Shown here: piece by piece, positions 17,292 through 27,958 of the stretch
Layout of the letters: each line of letters opens with the position of its first letter
How positions within the stretch are numbered: the first letter of the stretch is position 1
Source: a virus
Direction: 5' to 3' (one strand)
DNA: 64,000 nucleotides
IMG/VR virus record: IMGVR_UViG_3300012359_000028
Location: 1 to 64,000 of that record
The notes under the pieces: generated by a model
Told to the model about the DNA's origin: nothing
The model's input: only the letters and a program-made list of their open reading frames with translations
The model's database searches: none
Translations under genes and position numbers: made by a program

Positions 17292-20200
17292 TTGTTCACC
17301 CCGGTATCTGCGATGGGGATTACTCTGATCTCCAGGCGAGATGCGTTGATTGACGGCCTGAATATGATGATTTCGCCGCAGTATACTTTGAAGCGGCGAT
17401 ACGGCCACAGTAAAGCATCTTCTATAGCATTCAATTCTGGTGAATGGCCGCTTACATTTGCTAGTTTCCAACAGACTAGCGGAAATATCATTCCGATGGT
17501 GGACACACAGACTAATGTGTACACATTCAGTCCAAGTTCAAAAACTTCGGTCTTCACGAAATTGCCGGGAGCTAAGCAGTCGAGTTTCGTTAGCGATTTG
17601 ACCTGGATGTACTGGGTCGATGGTGTTTCGGCGAATAAGTTTGATGGCGCCAACGTCTGGAATTTGAGTATCGCGGCTCCTACCACAGCACCGACTGTTA
17701 CCACAGTGCAAAGTGGTTCTGCCGGGACGCAATGGCAGGCGAGTACATGGTTCTCTACGATGGGAATCATGGTCGATAGCCATAACAATGCGCAGCAATT
17801 GATAGCAATAAGCAATGGGACTCAATTCGGTACGTCTTCGTCGGGCCAGCCAGTATGGAATAATACTCCGGGTCAGTCAACAACAGAAACTGGTGGTGTG
17901 GTATGGCAAAATGAGGGTTTACTGGGCGACTGGCGGCAAGGGTATTATAAATACTTTGCTGATCTGTTTACATTTACCTACCCTGGCTCTATTTGGGATA
18001 CGCCGCACGGTGTTGCTTATTTTCAAACCTTTAATCTTGGGGCAGGCGTAAATTTACCAACGGGTCCTTCGCGGCCACCTTTTAGTGGGGCACTAGGCAG
18101 TCAATATATTGATAATTTTTGCACGTGGACTGCTTCTGCAATCAATGGCGCGTTCCCGAATGTTAAGACCTGGACTCCGAGTCATTTATATAGTACGAAT
18201 GATCGAGTTTATCAGCCTTCAACTCCTCCAGCAACTGCGCAGACTCCAGTTTATTTGATGCGTTGTACTACACCGGGAACATCAGATGCTAGTTTTTCAT
18301 CTGCTGCTTTTTCGCAGGGAGTCTCTCAGACGACAATCGACAAAGAGTTGCAATGGATTAACTTAGGCTCGGCCGTTCGTCTAAATGCGCATAGCTATTC
18401 CCCATGGACATCATCTTACGGTCATAGTTTTTCTTGCATAAAAGATAGTCTTGGCGGAGCAGGAGGCGCGGGTAACCTTCAAGTATGTATTGGCTCTCTT
18501 GTTAACGGTGCAGTTGTTCTTGGCGGAAAAGGTACAACTGGGCTTAATCCTCCTGCATCATGGGCGAGCACATACGGTCAACAAACTATAGATGGGTCTG
18601 TAGTGTGGGTTTGTATTGGCCGTGACACCGGCTGGTTATCAAACACAATTCATTATTTGCCTGCGGCGGGATTTGCTGCGCCAGTTCAGGTTACAGGTCT
18701 CGGTGGGGCACAAATTATTGAAGGGACTCCCTCGATTGTTCAATTCGTCTATAATACTGGACTTTCCCAAACACCTGGACCGCCATCATGGAATAATGCG
18801 AAGAATGCTACTACAACCGACAATACGATCACGTGGATAAGTAATGGCCCGCAACTAGCAAACTCGATTTCGTGGGCAAAAGGTTATGCCTATGCTTATT
18901 CGTACAAAGCGCGATCAACGACAGATTTCTATTCGGTAGCAACGGGAACACCCCCAACGCTACCTATTCCTCCTGGTTCGACATTTGGGGCTCTTCCTGC
19001 TCCAACAGGCAGTAAGTCCGGTGGAGTGTCCACAGCCTCTCCTGTGACGCTTATTGTTACTTCGAATGCTGGAGCGCAGAACATTTTGACGATACCGGGT
19101 TCTACAGACCCGCAAATCGATACTATTGTGATCTGGCGCAGTAAGGATGGCGGCGGCTCCAGCAATATGTTCGAGCTGACAGAGATTCCGAATCCAGATG
19201 TAATCAATGGAATTGCTGGAACGGCGACATATACAGACTTTCAACTTGATTCCATTCTTAACACCCAAATCTTGGCTCCTATTGCGAACGCTAATAATCC
19301 TATCCCGACTGGATCAAGCATTCTAGTATGGCATGCGGGTCGTTTATGGGCTGCAAATGGAAACATTGTTTATTTCTCTGGCGGCCCAGATACATCGCCG
19401 GGGGTGGGTCAAGAAAGTTGGCCTCCGGGTAATAATTTTGCGTTGCCCGGAAATGTCACGGCTATGACGAGTACAACAGCCGGGCTTATCATTTCAGTGA
19501 ACGATGATGCGTACGTGACGACGGGAACAACGTCGGCATCGTTCACGGTTCCGATTTTGTGGCAAGCAAACTTTGGCGTGCCTACGATGAATGCGGTTGC
19601 CCAAGATGGCGACAATGTTTTTTTCTTTACTACGAAGGGTCAGATTTGGCATTTTTCTGCAAACGGACTCGCCGATATTGGATATTTGAATGCAGTGGAT
19701 TTTGCCGCAATGACTCCGGCCAACGTCTACATCGCAATTCATCGCTCAGGTGCGGACGAAGGCTTATTTGTTAGCAATGGTTCAACGAATCTATGGCGAT
19801 ATAGCCAGAATTCGAATGGGTGGGACCCAACATATACTCCAGTCAACGGCGTGAATGCTATCGGTTCCATTGAAACATCGAATGGCACATGGAATTTACT
19901 GCTCGGGCGACCTACGGGTTCGGGATTTATTCTTAAACGCGACTTGACCTTGTACACGGACGACAGCACTGCATACCATGCCTTTTCTACGATTGGATCG
20001 TTGGTTCTTGCACCACCCCGTCAAGTAGCAAATATCACTTCAGTTCTTTTTCAGGGTAGAGTTATTGGAACGTATCCGACAATTTCGGTTATGCTCAATG
20101 AGATCACGGATACGGGCGTGTTTCCAGCGACATTTACGGTATTGCCGAATCCGGTGGTTGATCCGCCTCAATTAGTCGGCTTTCAGAACACGATTTATAT

Positions 20201-20324
20201 GAAGCGCCATGATTTTAAGTCGGCTTCGGTTCCGCTGCCGCAGCATGTGGTGCATATGCAAATTAAGGTCGATTTTGGAAATGATACAGTTGCTAATGAA
20301 CTCATGGGCTTGGGGCTCGCCTGA
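17292..20324 (+). CDS. large tail (nozzle/tail-tube-like) protein, N-terminus in another frame
   Basis: 1010 residues from TTG 17292, but the natural start is probably ATG 17207 (see the separate fragment). Beta-rich throughout, with many W and G residues and a block around 670-710 reading HAGRLWAANG and SPGVGQESWPP. I associate this pattern with the distal tail-tube/nozzle proteins of short-tailed phages. Function is by position, size and pattern, not by a defining motif. Its stop overlaps the next gene's ATG by one base. Confidence 0.6.
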   Translation: MFTPVSAMGITLISRRDALIDGLNMMISPQYTLKRRYGHSKASSIAFNSGEWPLTFASFQQTSGNIIPMVDTQTNVYTFSPSSKTSVFTKLPGAKQSSFVSDLTWMYWVDGVSANKFDGANVWNLSIAAPTTAPTVTTVQSGSAGTQWQASTWFSTMGIMVDSHNNAQQLIAISNGTQFGTSSSGQPVWNNTPGQSTTETGGVVWQNEGLLGDWRQGYYKYFADLFTFTYPGSIWDTPHGVAYFQTFNLGAGVNLPTGPSRPPFSGALGSQYIDNFCTWTASAINGAFPNVKTWTPSHLYSTNDRVYQPSTPPATAQTPVYLMRCTTPGTSDASFSSAAFSQGVSQTTIDKELQWINLGSAVRLNAHSYSPWTSSYGHSFSCIKDSLGGAGGAGNLQVCIGSLVNGAVVLGGKGTTGLNPPASWASTYGQQTIDGSVVWVCIGRDTGWLSNTIHYLPAAGFAAPVQVTGLGGAQIIEGTPSIVQFVYNTGLSQTPGPPSWNNAKNATTTDNTITWISNGPQLANSISWAKGYAYAYSYKARSTTDFYSVATGTPPTLPIPPGSTFGALPAPTGSKSGGVSTASPVTLIVTSNAGAQNILTIPGSTDPQIDTIVIWRSKDGGGSSNMFELTEIPNPDVINGIAGTATYTDFQLDSILNTQILAPIANANNPIPTGSSILVWHAGRLWAANGNIVYFSGGPDTSPGVGQESWPPGNNFALPGNVTAMTSTTAGLIISVNDDAYVTTGTTSASFTVPILWQANFGVPTMNAVAQDGDNVFFFTTKGQIWHFSANGLADIGYLNAVDFAAMTPANVYIAIHRSGADEGLFVSNGSTNLWRYSQNSNGWDPTYTPVNGVNAIGSIETSNGTWNLLLGRPTGSGFILKRDLTLYTDDSTAYHAFSTIGSLVLAPPRQVANITSVLFQGRVIGTYPTISVMLNEITDTGVFPATFTVLPNPVVDPPQLVGFQNTIYMKRHDFKSASVPLPQHVVHMQIKVDFGNDTVANELMGLGLA

Positions 20325-22435
20325 TGGCTGTCAACATTGTAAATAAAGACCTTCAGGATTTGCAGTTTCAAGAAGGACGCCCGACGCAATATACGCCGGT
20401 GACATTTCGTCCTACGCGGCCACTTTTGCCATTTACGATTATTCCGGGTCCTAAAGAAGTTAGTAGCATTCAGATTATTAAAAATACGTTGTCAGTAGCC
20501 TCCACTCCTGCGGACACGGATTTGTTCTTGTTGTTTCGAGGAACATGGCAATCGTTCATTGCTTACAGTGTGAACGATGTTGTGGTTCAAAATCTTAGCA
20601 CGTATGTGGCTATTCAAGGTAGTGTAGGGTTGCGCCCAGATCAAAATCCTTTGAATTGGACAATTTTGGGAGAAAATCTAGTTTTTAGTTCCAATGTTTT
20701 ACTTTTTGATGGGCATAAACTGAATTTCAGTACAGCCGGTAGTAGTCCTGTAATTGGTTCCTTGACTCCTTCTGCTCCGAATGATCTTGCATTTCTTGCC
20801 CTGAGTCAACGTGAGACAGACCTAGATTCTTCATGGGTAAAATTATATACCAGCGGAGGAGCGGTAGCGGTTGCTATTAAAGCATTGCCGACTGCCGCAC
20901 CCTTAGCAACCACCCTGACGAATACAGGATTTCCATGGGGATCGAACTTGTTATTTTTCAAGGGCGGTTTCCCAACACTGACTGGAAGTATAACGTCCGT
21001 ACAGATCATTAGCAATGTTGTGACTTGCCAATGTGTGAATGCATTTATAGTTGGGACTCAAATCATAGTCAATGGATTGGCGGGCGCTAATTTTTTGAAC
21101 GGTACCCAGGCCCAAATCACCGCCGTGACTGCGAGTTCATTCAGTTTTGCTTTTACGCACGCGAACTATGGCCCGGCTGCTGATAATGGAACAGTCACGT
21201 GGCTGCCTTATTTTCAGATGGTGTCAGCAAGTTTCCCTGGAACTAACAATAGCAATACGACCGATCATCTCATATTTCCAAACCCAGTTAAATCAGGTAG
21301 CCTTCTGGTTTTTGTCGGCATCACGGGAGACAATAATGCAGTGGCATCCCTGGTTTCAATTACAGATACGGTTGGGAATACATGGGTGCCCTATGGAGAT
21401 AGTCACTTCGGGTGTGGTGCCTCAGTAGGTTATTGTCAGTCATCGAATTCTGGCACCGTTGATATGGCTTGCTTTGGCACATGGTCTACGCCGTCTGATG
21501 TAGGCATAGCTTTTGAATTTCCAGTGGCTATTATACAGAGTTGGGAACCTTATGATGTAGTTGAATTTCGTGGCTCAATGTTTGTATGCTTGCGCGAGAC
21601 GGCCACGGATGCGTTTAGTGATCCTACATCTTGGGCTTTAATCGGCCCTGGTGTGGGGTCTGTTGATATTCTTTCAGCAAATTATTTGGCTATTTCTACT
21701 GATTCCGGCCGATTGCTTTCATTCAATTCCAGTTCTGCGGTCACATTGACATTGCCGAATCCAGTTTCAGCACCGCCTTCGGGCTCTACAGAAACAGGAT
21801 GGATGATTTTTGTTGAAAATATAGGAACGGGCGTACTCACAATTTCGAACAACACTCGGACAATTGACGGTGTGGCCGGAAATTTAACGTTGGGTCAGAA
21901 TCAGGGTGTTGTTATTTTTGCCGATGCGACTGGGAACTATAAAACTTACCATGGCATGAATTCAATTGTGGTGCCAAACATTTTCACGGTTACAGTTCCA
22001 AATGGATCGGGCCAGATAACAATTGGATTAGCAACGCAATCTGCAAATACCTTTTGGAGAGGCCCGAGCAGCGGTGCCCCCGCGCAACCGGTATTTGGGC
22101 CTATCGTTGCCGGGGATATTCCGTCATCGGCGTTACCTCCGCTTGCATTGACGGTTGTTGTTTTGACGCAGGCAACGCACACGCTCAGTGGGACTCTTCT
22201 TATAAATGGACAGCGTCCACCCGCTGGTGTATATCGACTGAGTGCTAATTTCTTTTTACAGGCCAATCCGAGCGCGGGAACCCTGGCAGTCAGTTTTGGA
22301 TATAACGATGGAACGGCTGCACGAACTGATTCACCGGCATCTATGGATACTTCTGCTTTGAATCTGGGCGAGCATGACATAGTGATTGTTTCCGATGGCA
22401 TTCACGACATCACTTGGTCAATGACGCTGGTATAA
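20324..22435 (+). CDS. tail fibre/receptor-binding protein with carbohydrate-binding modules
   Basis: 703 residues. Two short modules (about 65-125 and 405-450), with WQSFIAYSVNDVVVQNLSTY and SWEPYDVVEFRGSMFVC, look like chitin/carbohydrate-binding (CBM5/12-type) folds. A middle region (about 300-400) shares a beta domain with the later fibre genes (SGSLLVFVG...DTVGNTW). The C-terminal part carries the fibre phrase WRGPSSGAPAQPVFGPIVAG. It probably binds host surface glycans. Confidence 0.72.
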   Translation: MAVNIVNKDLQDLQFQEGRPTQYTPVTFRPTRPLLPFTIIPGPKEVSSIQIIKNTLSVASTPADTDLFLLFRGTWQSFIAYSVNDVVVQNLSTYVAIQGSVGLRPDQNPLNWTILGENLVFSSNVLLFDGHKLNFSTAGSSPVIGSLTPSAPNDLAFLALSQRETDLDSSWVKLYTSGGAVAVAIKALPTAAPLATTLTNTGFPWGSNLLFFKGGFPTLTGSITSVQIISNVVTCQCVNAFIVGTQIIVNGLAGANFLNGTQAQITAVTASSFSFAFTHANYGPAADNGTVTWLPYFQMVSASFPGTNNSNTTDHLIFPNPVKSGSLLVFVGITGDNNAVASLVSITDTVGNTWVPYGDSHFGCGASVGYCQSSNSGTVDMACFGTWSTPSDVGIAFEFPVAIIQSWEPYDVVEFRGSMFVCLRETATDAFSDPTSWALIGPGVGSVDILSANYLAISTDSGRLLSFNSSSAVTLTLPNPVSAPPSGSTETGWMIFVENIGTGVLTISNNTRTIDGVAGNLTLGQNQGVVIFADATGNYKTYHGMNSIVVPNIFTVTVPNGSGQITIGLATQSANTFWRGPSSGAPAQPVFGPIVAGDIPSSALPPLALTVVVLTQATHTLSGTLLINGQRPPAGVYRLSANFFLQANPSAGTLAVSFGYNDGTAARTDSPASMDTSALNLGEHDIVIVSDGIHDITWSMTLV

Positions 22436-22444
22436 AGGAAGAGC

Positions 22445-23806
22445 ATGAGTCGCGTTGAAGATGATCTTCGGACGAAGACCTTAGAAGTAGACGGTACGGC
22501 GTTACCTCTGGTCCTGATTAGGAGTGCTGCTTCTCATGCGCAGATCAATATAGATGCCGCAGTCGGGTTTAACTCAGTCCATGAGTTCTTGGCTGGTGGT
22601 GTGCCTTTGTGGGCCTACGGTAATCTAGGGTCTGATAATAGCTTCGTTCTTATCGATAAGAATGGCGTCACGCGATTCAAGATAACTTTGAACGGCGACT
22701 TTCAGCACCTTGGCGGTAATGTTTCTGTAGCTGGTGGGAGTATGAACGCACTCACCGGCTTTCAGCAAAATAGCGGAGCGATTTCGGGACATGTTCTTCG
22801 AGGAAATGGAACTAATTTTGTTGACGCAGCATTGGCAGCGGCAGATTTGAGTAATGGAGTAACTGGTTCTGGTGCTGTTGTTCTGGCAACATCTCCTTCG
22901 TTATTGGGTTCTCCTGTAGCGCCAACACAAGCCGCTGGTGATAATACCACTAAGATTGCTACTGATGCCTTTGTTACAACCGCTATCAATAACGCGGTTG
23001 CCGGGGTGAATCCTGCTGTTGCGGTACAGGCGGCTACAACTCAAGCAAGTGACACCTCTGGCTTTACATACAATAACGGCGTTTCAGGTATCGGCGCGAC
23101 TCTCATGGGCTCCGTGAATACCGCCGTAACGGTTGATGGTTTTACGTTTACTGGTTTAGGGCAACGGTTACTGGTCAAGAATGACACACAATCACCATCT
23201 GGAGCATTTAATGGCGTCTATTATGTTACACAACTTCAGACTGTGTTGCTACCTCCAGTTTTGACTCGTGCTCTAGATTATGACATGCCATCGGATATCA
23301 ACAACACCGGGGCGATTCCGGTGGTTAACGGTTCCGTGAATGCACTCACGAGTTGGTTACTAACTTCAACAGTCAATACGGTTGGCACTGATCCACTTAC
23401 TTATGCTAAATTTTCTACCGGCCCGGTTTCAATCATCGGTATTGATAGTCTTGCATTGGGCGCGGCGGTCACGTCTACACTTCTCTATGCCGTGCCTGCC
23501 AACGGTGCAGGGTTATATCGCGTTCTTTGGTGTGCAAAAGTCACCAGAATCGCCACGACATCATCAATCTTGGGAGGCTCTGCTGGTTTTCAGATTGGGT
23601 ATACCGATGCTGATGACTCCGTAGTAGTGACCACACTAGCCAACCCGACTGGAAATGCAAACGGTAACACCACCGGAGTGCAAATTTCTGGCGTATTTGT
23701 CATAAACGCCAAGGCCAGCACGAACGTCAACTATCAGATGGATTACACCAGCGTCGGAGCAACGTCGATGCAGTATAGTCTTCATGTTAGACTTGAGAAA
23801 CTCTAA
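22445..23806 (+). CDS. tail fibre protein
   Basis: 453 residues. The N-terminal part is a short shaft; the middle has the fibre signature NGTNFVDAALAAADLSNGVT and GDNTTKIATDAFVTTAINNA, which recurs in many phage fibre proteins; the C-terminal ~100 residues form a beta domain. ATG 22445 follows AAGGAAGAGC. It likely assembles as a trimer at the tail tip. Confidence 0.75.
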   Translation: MSRVEDDLRTKTLEVDGTALPLVLIRSAASHAQINIDAAVGFNSVHEFLAGGVPLWAYGNLGSDNSFVLIDKNGVTRFKITLNGDFQHLGGNVSVAGGSMNALTGFQQNSGAISGHVLRGNGTNFVDAALAAADLSNGVTGSGAVVLATSPSLLGSPVAPTQAAGDNTTKIATDAFVTTAINNAVAGVNPAVAVQAATTQASDTSGFTYNNGVSGIGATLMGSVNTAVTVDGFTFTGLGQRLLVKNDTQSPSGAFNGVYYVTQLQTVLLPPVLTRALDYDMPSDINNTGAIPVVNGSVNALTSWLLTSTVNTVGTDPLTYAKFSTGPVSIIGIDSLALGAAVTSTLLYAVPANGAGLYRVLWCAKVTRIATTSSILGGSAGFQIGYTDADDSVVVTTLANPTGNANGNTTGVQISGVFVINAKASTNVNYQMDYTSVGATSMQYSLHVRLEKL

Positions 23807-23815
23807 GGAAATTAA

Positions 23816-26227
23816 ATGGCTCTTCCGATCAAAGTCAATGGGTGGACTAGTTCTCCTACCAACGTAGCGAGCACGTCCAATACGGTTACCTTTAGTCCGG
23901 GTGCAAATCATGCGCTTGTAGTGTGGATATTCAGTACCGCTGCCGTATCGATCATTTCTGACGGGACCAACACTTTTTACAATGTTCAAGGCGCGCTAAC
24001 CGGGGGCTTGAACGTCGCGCTATACACAACAGGTCCGCGTAGTTCAAAGGCAGGAACTAATCTTACGATCACGGTCACTTTTGCGTCATCTTGCCAAAGT
24101 TCGATAGCCGTCACGGAGTGGTCAGGTGTCGTGGCTTTTGGGGGTAATGGCTCTCAGCAAGGAACGAGCACAACCCCCACGTATAACATTCAGTCCACGA
24201 CTAACAACAATAACGTTATCGAGTGCGGATTTGGAGTCATAGGAACTCAGACTTGGAGTGCTACCGGAAGCACGACGCTTGATCTTCAAGAACAAGGGGC
24301 TTCTGGAGGAGCGACTCCTGGATTTGGCGTGATGTACAACTCATCACCCACGCCTGCGGCTGTCGGCGTTACGGGAAGTATCTCATCTTCAGGAACGTGG
24401 ATTGGAATAGGAATTGAATATCGTTCTGAAGGTATCGCGGTATCACTAGGGGGAACGAGCAGTTCGGACACCACGTCCAGCACCACTAGAACTATAGGTT
24501 CGGCGCATATCGTAGCGGATGCAACGGTCATCATCTCCTGTGTGGCGGGTGGTGGGGGCGGCGGGCATATCACCAACGTGACCGACACACTTGGAAATAT
24601 CTACGCCCCGTTAGCGCCGTATGCATTTAACACAGCATCAGACGTTATAGATATGTGGGGATGTTTGCAGGCGTCTAAAGGCGGCATAACAACCATCACA
24701 ATTACATTAAGTGCAGCTTCAACAAGTCATGCTGCCTTTCAAGAATATACTGGTGTGACGTGCTTCGGCGCGAATAATGTCGAGATTAACACCTTAGCAT
24801 CGCTTAGCCTCAGCCAAACGACGGTCGATAACAACAATTTTGTCGTGTTTGCAGGCGGCGCGCAAGGTACCTCTGACTATACGGTAACATCCGGCACGGC
24901 TCGGTGGCATGTGCCTGGGGCAAGTTCAACAGTCCCCGGTATCCTAATAATGGATAATATGTCGGCATCACCGGCATCGGTTACTGGTACCGCAACGATT
25001 ACGTCCAGCGCTCTTGAAGGTTTGCTCTCTGTTGAGTTGCGAACAGGCGGGACCTCTTGGTCCATAGTTAATAAGGGTGGGCCTTTTACGCCCAATAGTG
25101 GAGTGCCGGTCACTCTGGGTTTTACGCCTACTTCGGGTAATCTACTGATTGCAGCAATTCTACTGTCCTCCTATCAAGCAGATATCTTGAAAATCATTGA
25201 TAACGGAGTCGGTGGTGGTAGTGTTTGGAAACCAGCCGGTGATGGGAAAAGTGTTACAGCGCACACCGATGCGGTGACGAACGCAGGCTCAACTATCTGT
25301 TTCGCACAAGCTAAGCCCGGCATCACGATCTTAACGTTTACTACAACGGATGGTACTCAAGTTTCTTCGGTTGAGATTTATGAGGTTTCAGGCTTGAAGA
25401 ATCAGGTTGCTGATGTTTTTTCAGGTACATCCAGCGCTACCGGCAATGGGACTTTATATCCCTCCGGGAAGGTATTTACCCCCAAAATTGGGGAGTTCAT
25501 AGTTAACACGATTTTTTCTGCCCAATCGCTAAATAGTATTGATAGTGATTTTCTGGTTGATGTGAGCGGAACGAAAGCATTTGCGCACAGTGCCATCAAC
25601 TTTGGATTACCTCGTATCTACAACGCAACCTGGACTTCCGTCTCGAACAGTCAGCCGTATTGTTCCTCCTCGGCGGCATTTGCGCCGGGATCGGGTACGC
25701 CATCACAGGACCCGCAGCAACAACTTTTGCTTCCTTTTCCTGTGCCGATAACAGAACTGGTATATCCCCTTCAAATGGGCGCGGGCGATAACGGATTATT
25801 TTGCGCGGTGTTCACCGCGCCATTCGATATGCTGCTCGGGAAGGCAACAATCGAAGTGACGACGACTATTCCTTCAAGTACAGGTTTCGTTGGAATCTAT
25901 TCGTCTAATGGAAACACCCTCATTACCGAATGTCGCTTTGATACGTCGATTATGGGAAAGCAGACGGTAACGCCGCAGCATGGGGTAGGTATCGATAATC
26001 TTATAGCGGGTACCACTTATTGGTTTGTGACTGGGAACACGAGCAACCTGGTTCGGTGTCAAGGTGTAGCGGCTGTGAGTGGTGAGCACTTCCTATCAGT
26101 TTTCAATGCTAATCGGATTCATGCTGGCTTTTCGACCAATGTAATTGCATCCGGTGCTCTCCCTGCGACGCTTGGTCCGGTAATAGATACAATCTACGTT
26201 TCCCCTTTAGTGCTTTTCGAATCATAA
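23816..26227 (+). CDS. multi-domain fibre/adhesin with three related beta domains
   Basis: 803 residues, secretory-like composition (S, T, G, V) but no signal peptide. Three successive ~180-residue units (about 10-205, 210-405, 425-620) share the order: hydrophobic strand, ...DTLGN/DGTNT..., ITITLS/ITVTF, then (E)YTG/EWSG/YEVSG and a glycine-rich end. The C-terminus (about 640-800) is a different beta domain. It probably acts in host recognition. Confidence 0.68.
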   Translation: MALPIKVNGWTSSPTNVASTSNTVTFSPGANHALVVWIFSTAAVSIISDGTNTFYNVQGALTGGLNVALYTTGPRSSKAGTNLTITVTFASSCQSSIAVTEWSGVVAFGGNGSQQGTSTTPTYNIQSTTNNNNVIECGFGVIGTQTWSATGSTTLDLQEQGASGGATPGFGVMYNSSPTPAAVGVTGSISSSGTWIGIGIEYRSEGIAVSLGGTSSSDTTSSTTRTIGSAHIVADATVIISCVAGGGGGGHITNVTDTLGNIYAPLAPYAFNTASDVIDMWGCLQASKGGITTITITLSAASTSHAAFQEYTGVTCFGANNVEINTLASLSLSQTTVDNNNFVVFAGGAQGTSDYTVTSGTARWHVPGASSTVPGILIMDNMSASPASVTGTATITSSALEGLLSVELRTGGTSWSIVNKGGPFTPNSGVPVTLGFTPTSGNLLIAAILLSSYQADILKIIDNGVGGGSVWKPAGDGKSVTAHTDAVTNAGSTICFAQAKPGITILTFTTTDGTQVSSVEIYEVSGLKNQVADVFSGTSSATGNGTLYPSGKVFTPKIGEFIVNTIFSAQSLNSIDSDFLVDVSGTKAFAHSAINFGLPRIYNATWTSVSNSQPYCSSSAAFAPGSGTPSQDPQQQLLLPFPVPITELVYPLQMGAGDNGLFCAVFTAPFDMLLGKATIEVTTTIPSSTGFVGIYSSNGNTLITECRFDTSIMGKQTVTPQHGVGIDNLIAGTTYWFVTGNTSNLVRCQGVAAVSGEHFLSVFNANRIHAGFSTNVIASGALPATLGPVIDTIYVSPLVLFES

Positions 26228-26241
26228 TTTAGGAGAAGAAA

Positions 26242-26712
26242 ATGGCAACTTTGAAAGAGCAGATTTCGGTCGCCGCTACCGGCATAACGATTACACTCGC
26301 AAGCCTTGGTTCGGGGTCATGGCGTCAAGGTGCGTTTGTTGAAAACACTACCACCTTGCTGCTTGATTCCTTTGTTCAATTCGTAGTGAAGACAGGTGCA
26401 ACCGCAGCGGGCACCGTCGATATCTGGCTCTACGGGTCTATTGATGGCACGACATATTCGGATGGGGCAACAGGATTAGATGCGGCATTTACACCGACTG
26501 CAACTCCGAATCTTGTGTTTCTGGGTTCGATAAATACGCCAGCGGCGACGACCGCTTATACGTCTAAACTTATGTCTGTGGCGGCTGCTTTTGGCGGCAG
26601 TATACCGAAGCAATGGGGGCCTGCTGTTAAGAACACGAACGGCGGCGCTCTTGATGCGACCGAAGGTAACTTCTCGAAACAATATCTCGGATTGACATAT
26701 CAAAGCGTGTAA
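26242..26712 (+). CDS. hypothetical virion protein, 156 aa
   Basis: 156 residues, beta-rich, starting ATG 26242 after AGGAGAAGAA. Contains a short block FVVKTGATAAGTVDIWLYGS that looks like a beta sandwich. It lies among the fibre genes and may be a fibre accessory or trimerisation partner. No family assigned. Confidence 0.6.
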   Translation: MATLKEQISVAATGITITLASLGSGSWRQGAFVENTTTLLLDSFVQFVVKTGATAAGTVDIWLYGSIDGTTYSDGATGLDAAFTPTATPNLVFLGSINTPAATTAYTSKLMSVAAAFGGSIPKQWGPAVKNTNGGALDATEGNFSKQYLGLTYQSV

Positions 26713-26715
26713 CCA

Positions 26716-27459
26716 ATGGCTATTTCTTTCGTCAACTTTTCTGGTGGCGGGGCACAAAACGGGCCATTTACCACGGTCATATCCTCCGCCCAAAATGTCA
26801 CTTCTGGGAATTCGTTAGTTGTTGGGTTGCGTTGGGGAATAACTAGCATTTCAGATAATGCGGGAAATACTTATCAAAACCTGACGAAATTGCTTTGGCC
26901 GAACGGAAACTTGGGTGAAGGAAACCAATGGTTTCTTTGCAATAACTGTGTCGGGAACTCAAATCTTCAAGTAACCGGAAACCTTGTCCCAACAAGTCAG
27001 GCTCTAGATATTTACACTACTATAGGTGTATGGCAGTTCAGTGGCGGTACACTCGTATATGATCAAGGAATCATTGGAAATTCTGGGAGTTCGAGCACAA
27101 CTCAGACCGTAACAGTAAATCCGCATTATCAGCAGTCGGTAGTTTGTTTGATCGACATGGTCAACAATCTATCAACTTATTCTGCTAGTGGCGGATTGAC
27201 TCTGGATGGCGGCAGTAGCGTAAACGGACAGCAAATTGCTGGTGCGTCGCATCAAATTTTTAACAACGGATTCCAGTCTCAAACGTTTACTATGACTTCG
27301 GGAACCTCTGCCGCATGGCAACTTGCCGGGCCGGTATTTGGGGTCGTGCCGCGCACCCCTCCTCCGATTCGGAATCGTAGAGCTTCTGCTGCTGCAACGT
27401 CGCCATTATTTACAGGTCGGTTGTACGCCAGTTACATAACGTTAGAGCGATTATTTTAA
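26716..27459 (+). CDS. fibre-type protein with one copy of the shared beta domain
   Basis: 247 residues. It carries a single version of the domain found three times in the 23816 gene: SGNSLVVGLRW...ISDNAGNTYQN, then IGVWQFSGG and a glycine-rich end. A basic C-terminal tail follows (RNRRASAAAT). The start lies 3 bases after the previous stop, with no strong site. Probably arose by duplication. Confidence 0.62.
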   Translation: MAISFVNFSGGGAQNGPFTTVISSAQNVTSGNSLVVGLRWGITSISDNAGNTYQNLTKLLWPNGNLGEGNQWFLCNNCVGNSNLQVTGNLVPTSQALDIYTTIGVWQFSGGTLVYDQGIIGNSGSSSTTQTVTVNPHYQQSVVCLIDMVNNLSTYSASGGLTLDGGSSVNGQQIAGASHQIFNNGFQSQTFTMTSGTSAAWQLAGPVFGVVPRTPPPIRNRRASAAATSPLFTGRLYASYITLERLF

Positions 27460-27469
27460 GAGAGGAAGT

Positions 27470-27958
27470 ATGGGATCAGAAATTCGTGCAGAGTTAATGC
27501 CGCTTTACGCTGTATCAGAAGCGGACGCGAAATTGTTCATTGAATGGATGCAGATTCAACGGGCAAGCACCAATTTTGATAAGCGCGTTTTGGGTTATCC
27601 GCGAACGTGTGTGGTGCAGGTTCAACAGAATGATGAAACTATTGTTATGGTTCCGTTGCATTCAGTCTTTATGCTCGAATCATTAGCGCGGAATCCGAAT
27701 CTCACCGATTCACAACTGGTGCTCGCGCTTAATAGCATTGATAAGAAAATTCAGCAAGTGATGCAAGATTCTGGGATGGCAGAAACATTTTTTCAGACAA
27801 ACAGTGAGCGGTTCGCGGATATATGTGAACGGCACGGTTGGATTAAGACTCTCTACGATCCGGCTAAGCAAGAGTGGCTGATGAAAAAGAGAGCGAATAT
27901 CGACTGGACGAAACTTTTAGAGGCGGAAAATGCGTGTAACGATCAACCCAGTTCTTGA
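27470..27958 (+). CDS. hypothetical protein, 162 aa
   Basis: 162 residues, mostly helical, charged, no motif; begins MGSEIRAELMPLYAVSEADA after GAGAGGAAGT. Its end overlaps the next start by 29 bases. It separates the fibre genes from the ejection-type proteins. Function unknown. Confidence 0.6.
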   Translation: MGSEIRAELMPLYAVSEADAKLFIEWMQIQRASTNFDKRVLGYPRTCVVQVQQNDETIVMVPLHSVFMLESLARNPNLTDSQLVLALNSIDKKIQQVMQDSGMAETFFQTNSERFADICERHGWIKTLYDPAKQEWLMKKRANIDWTKLLEAENACNDQPSS

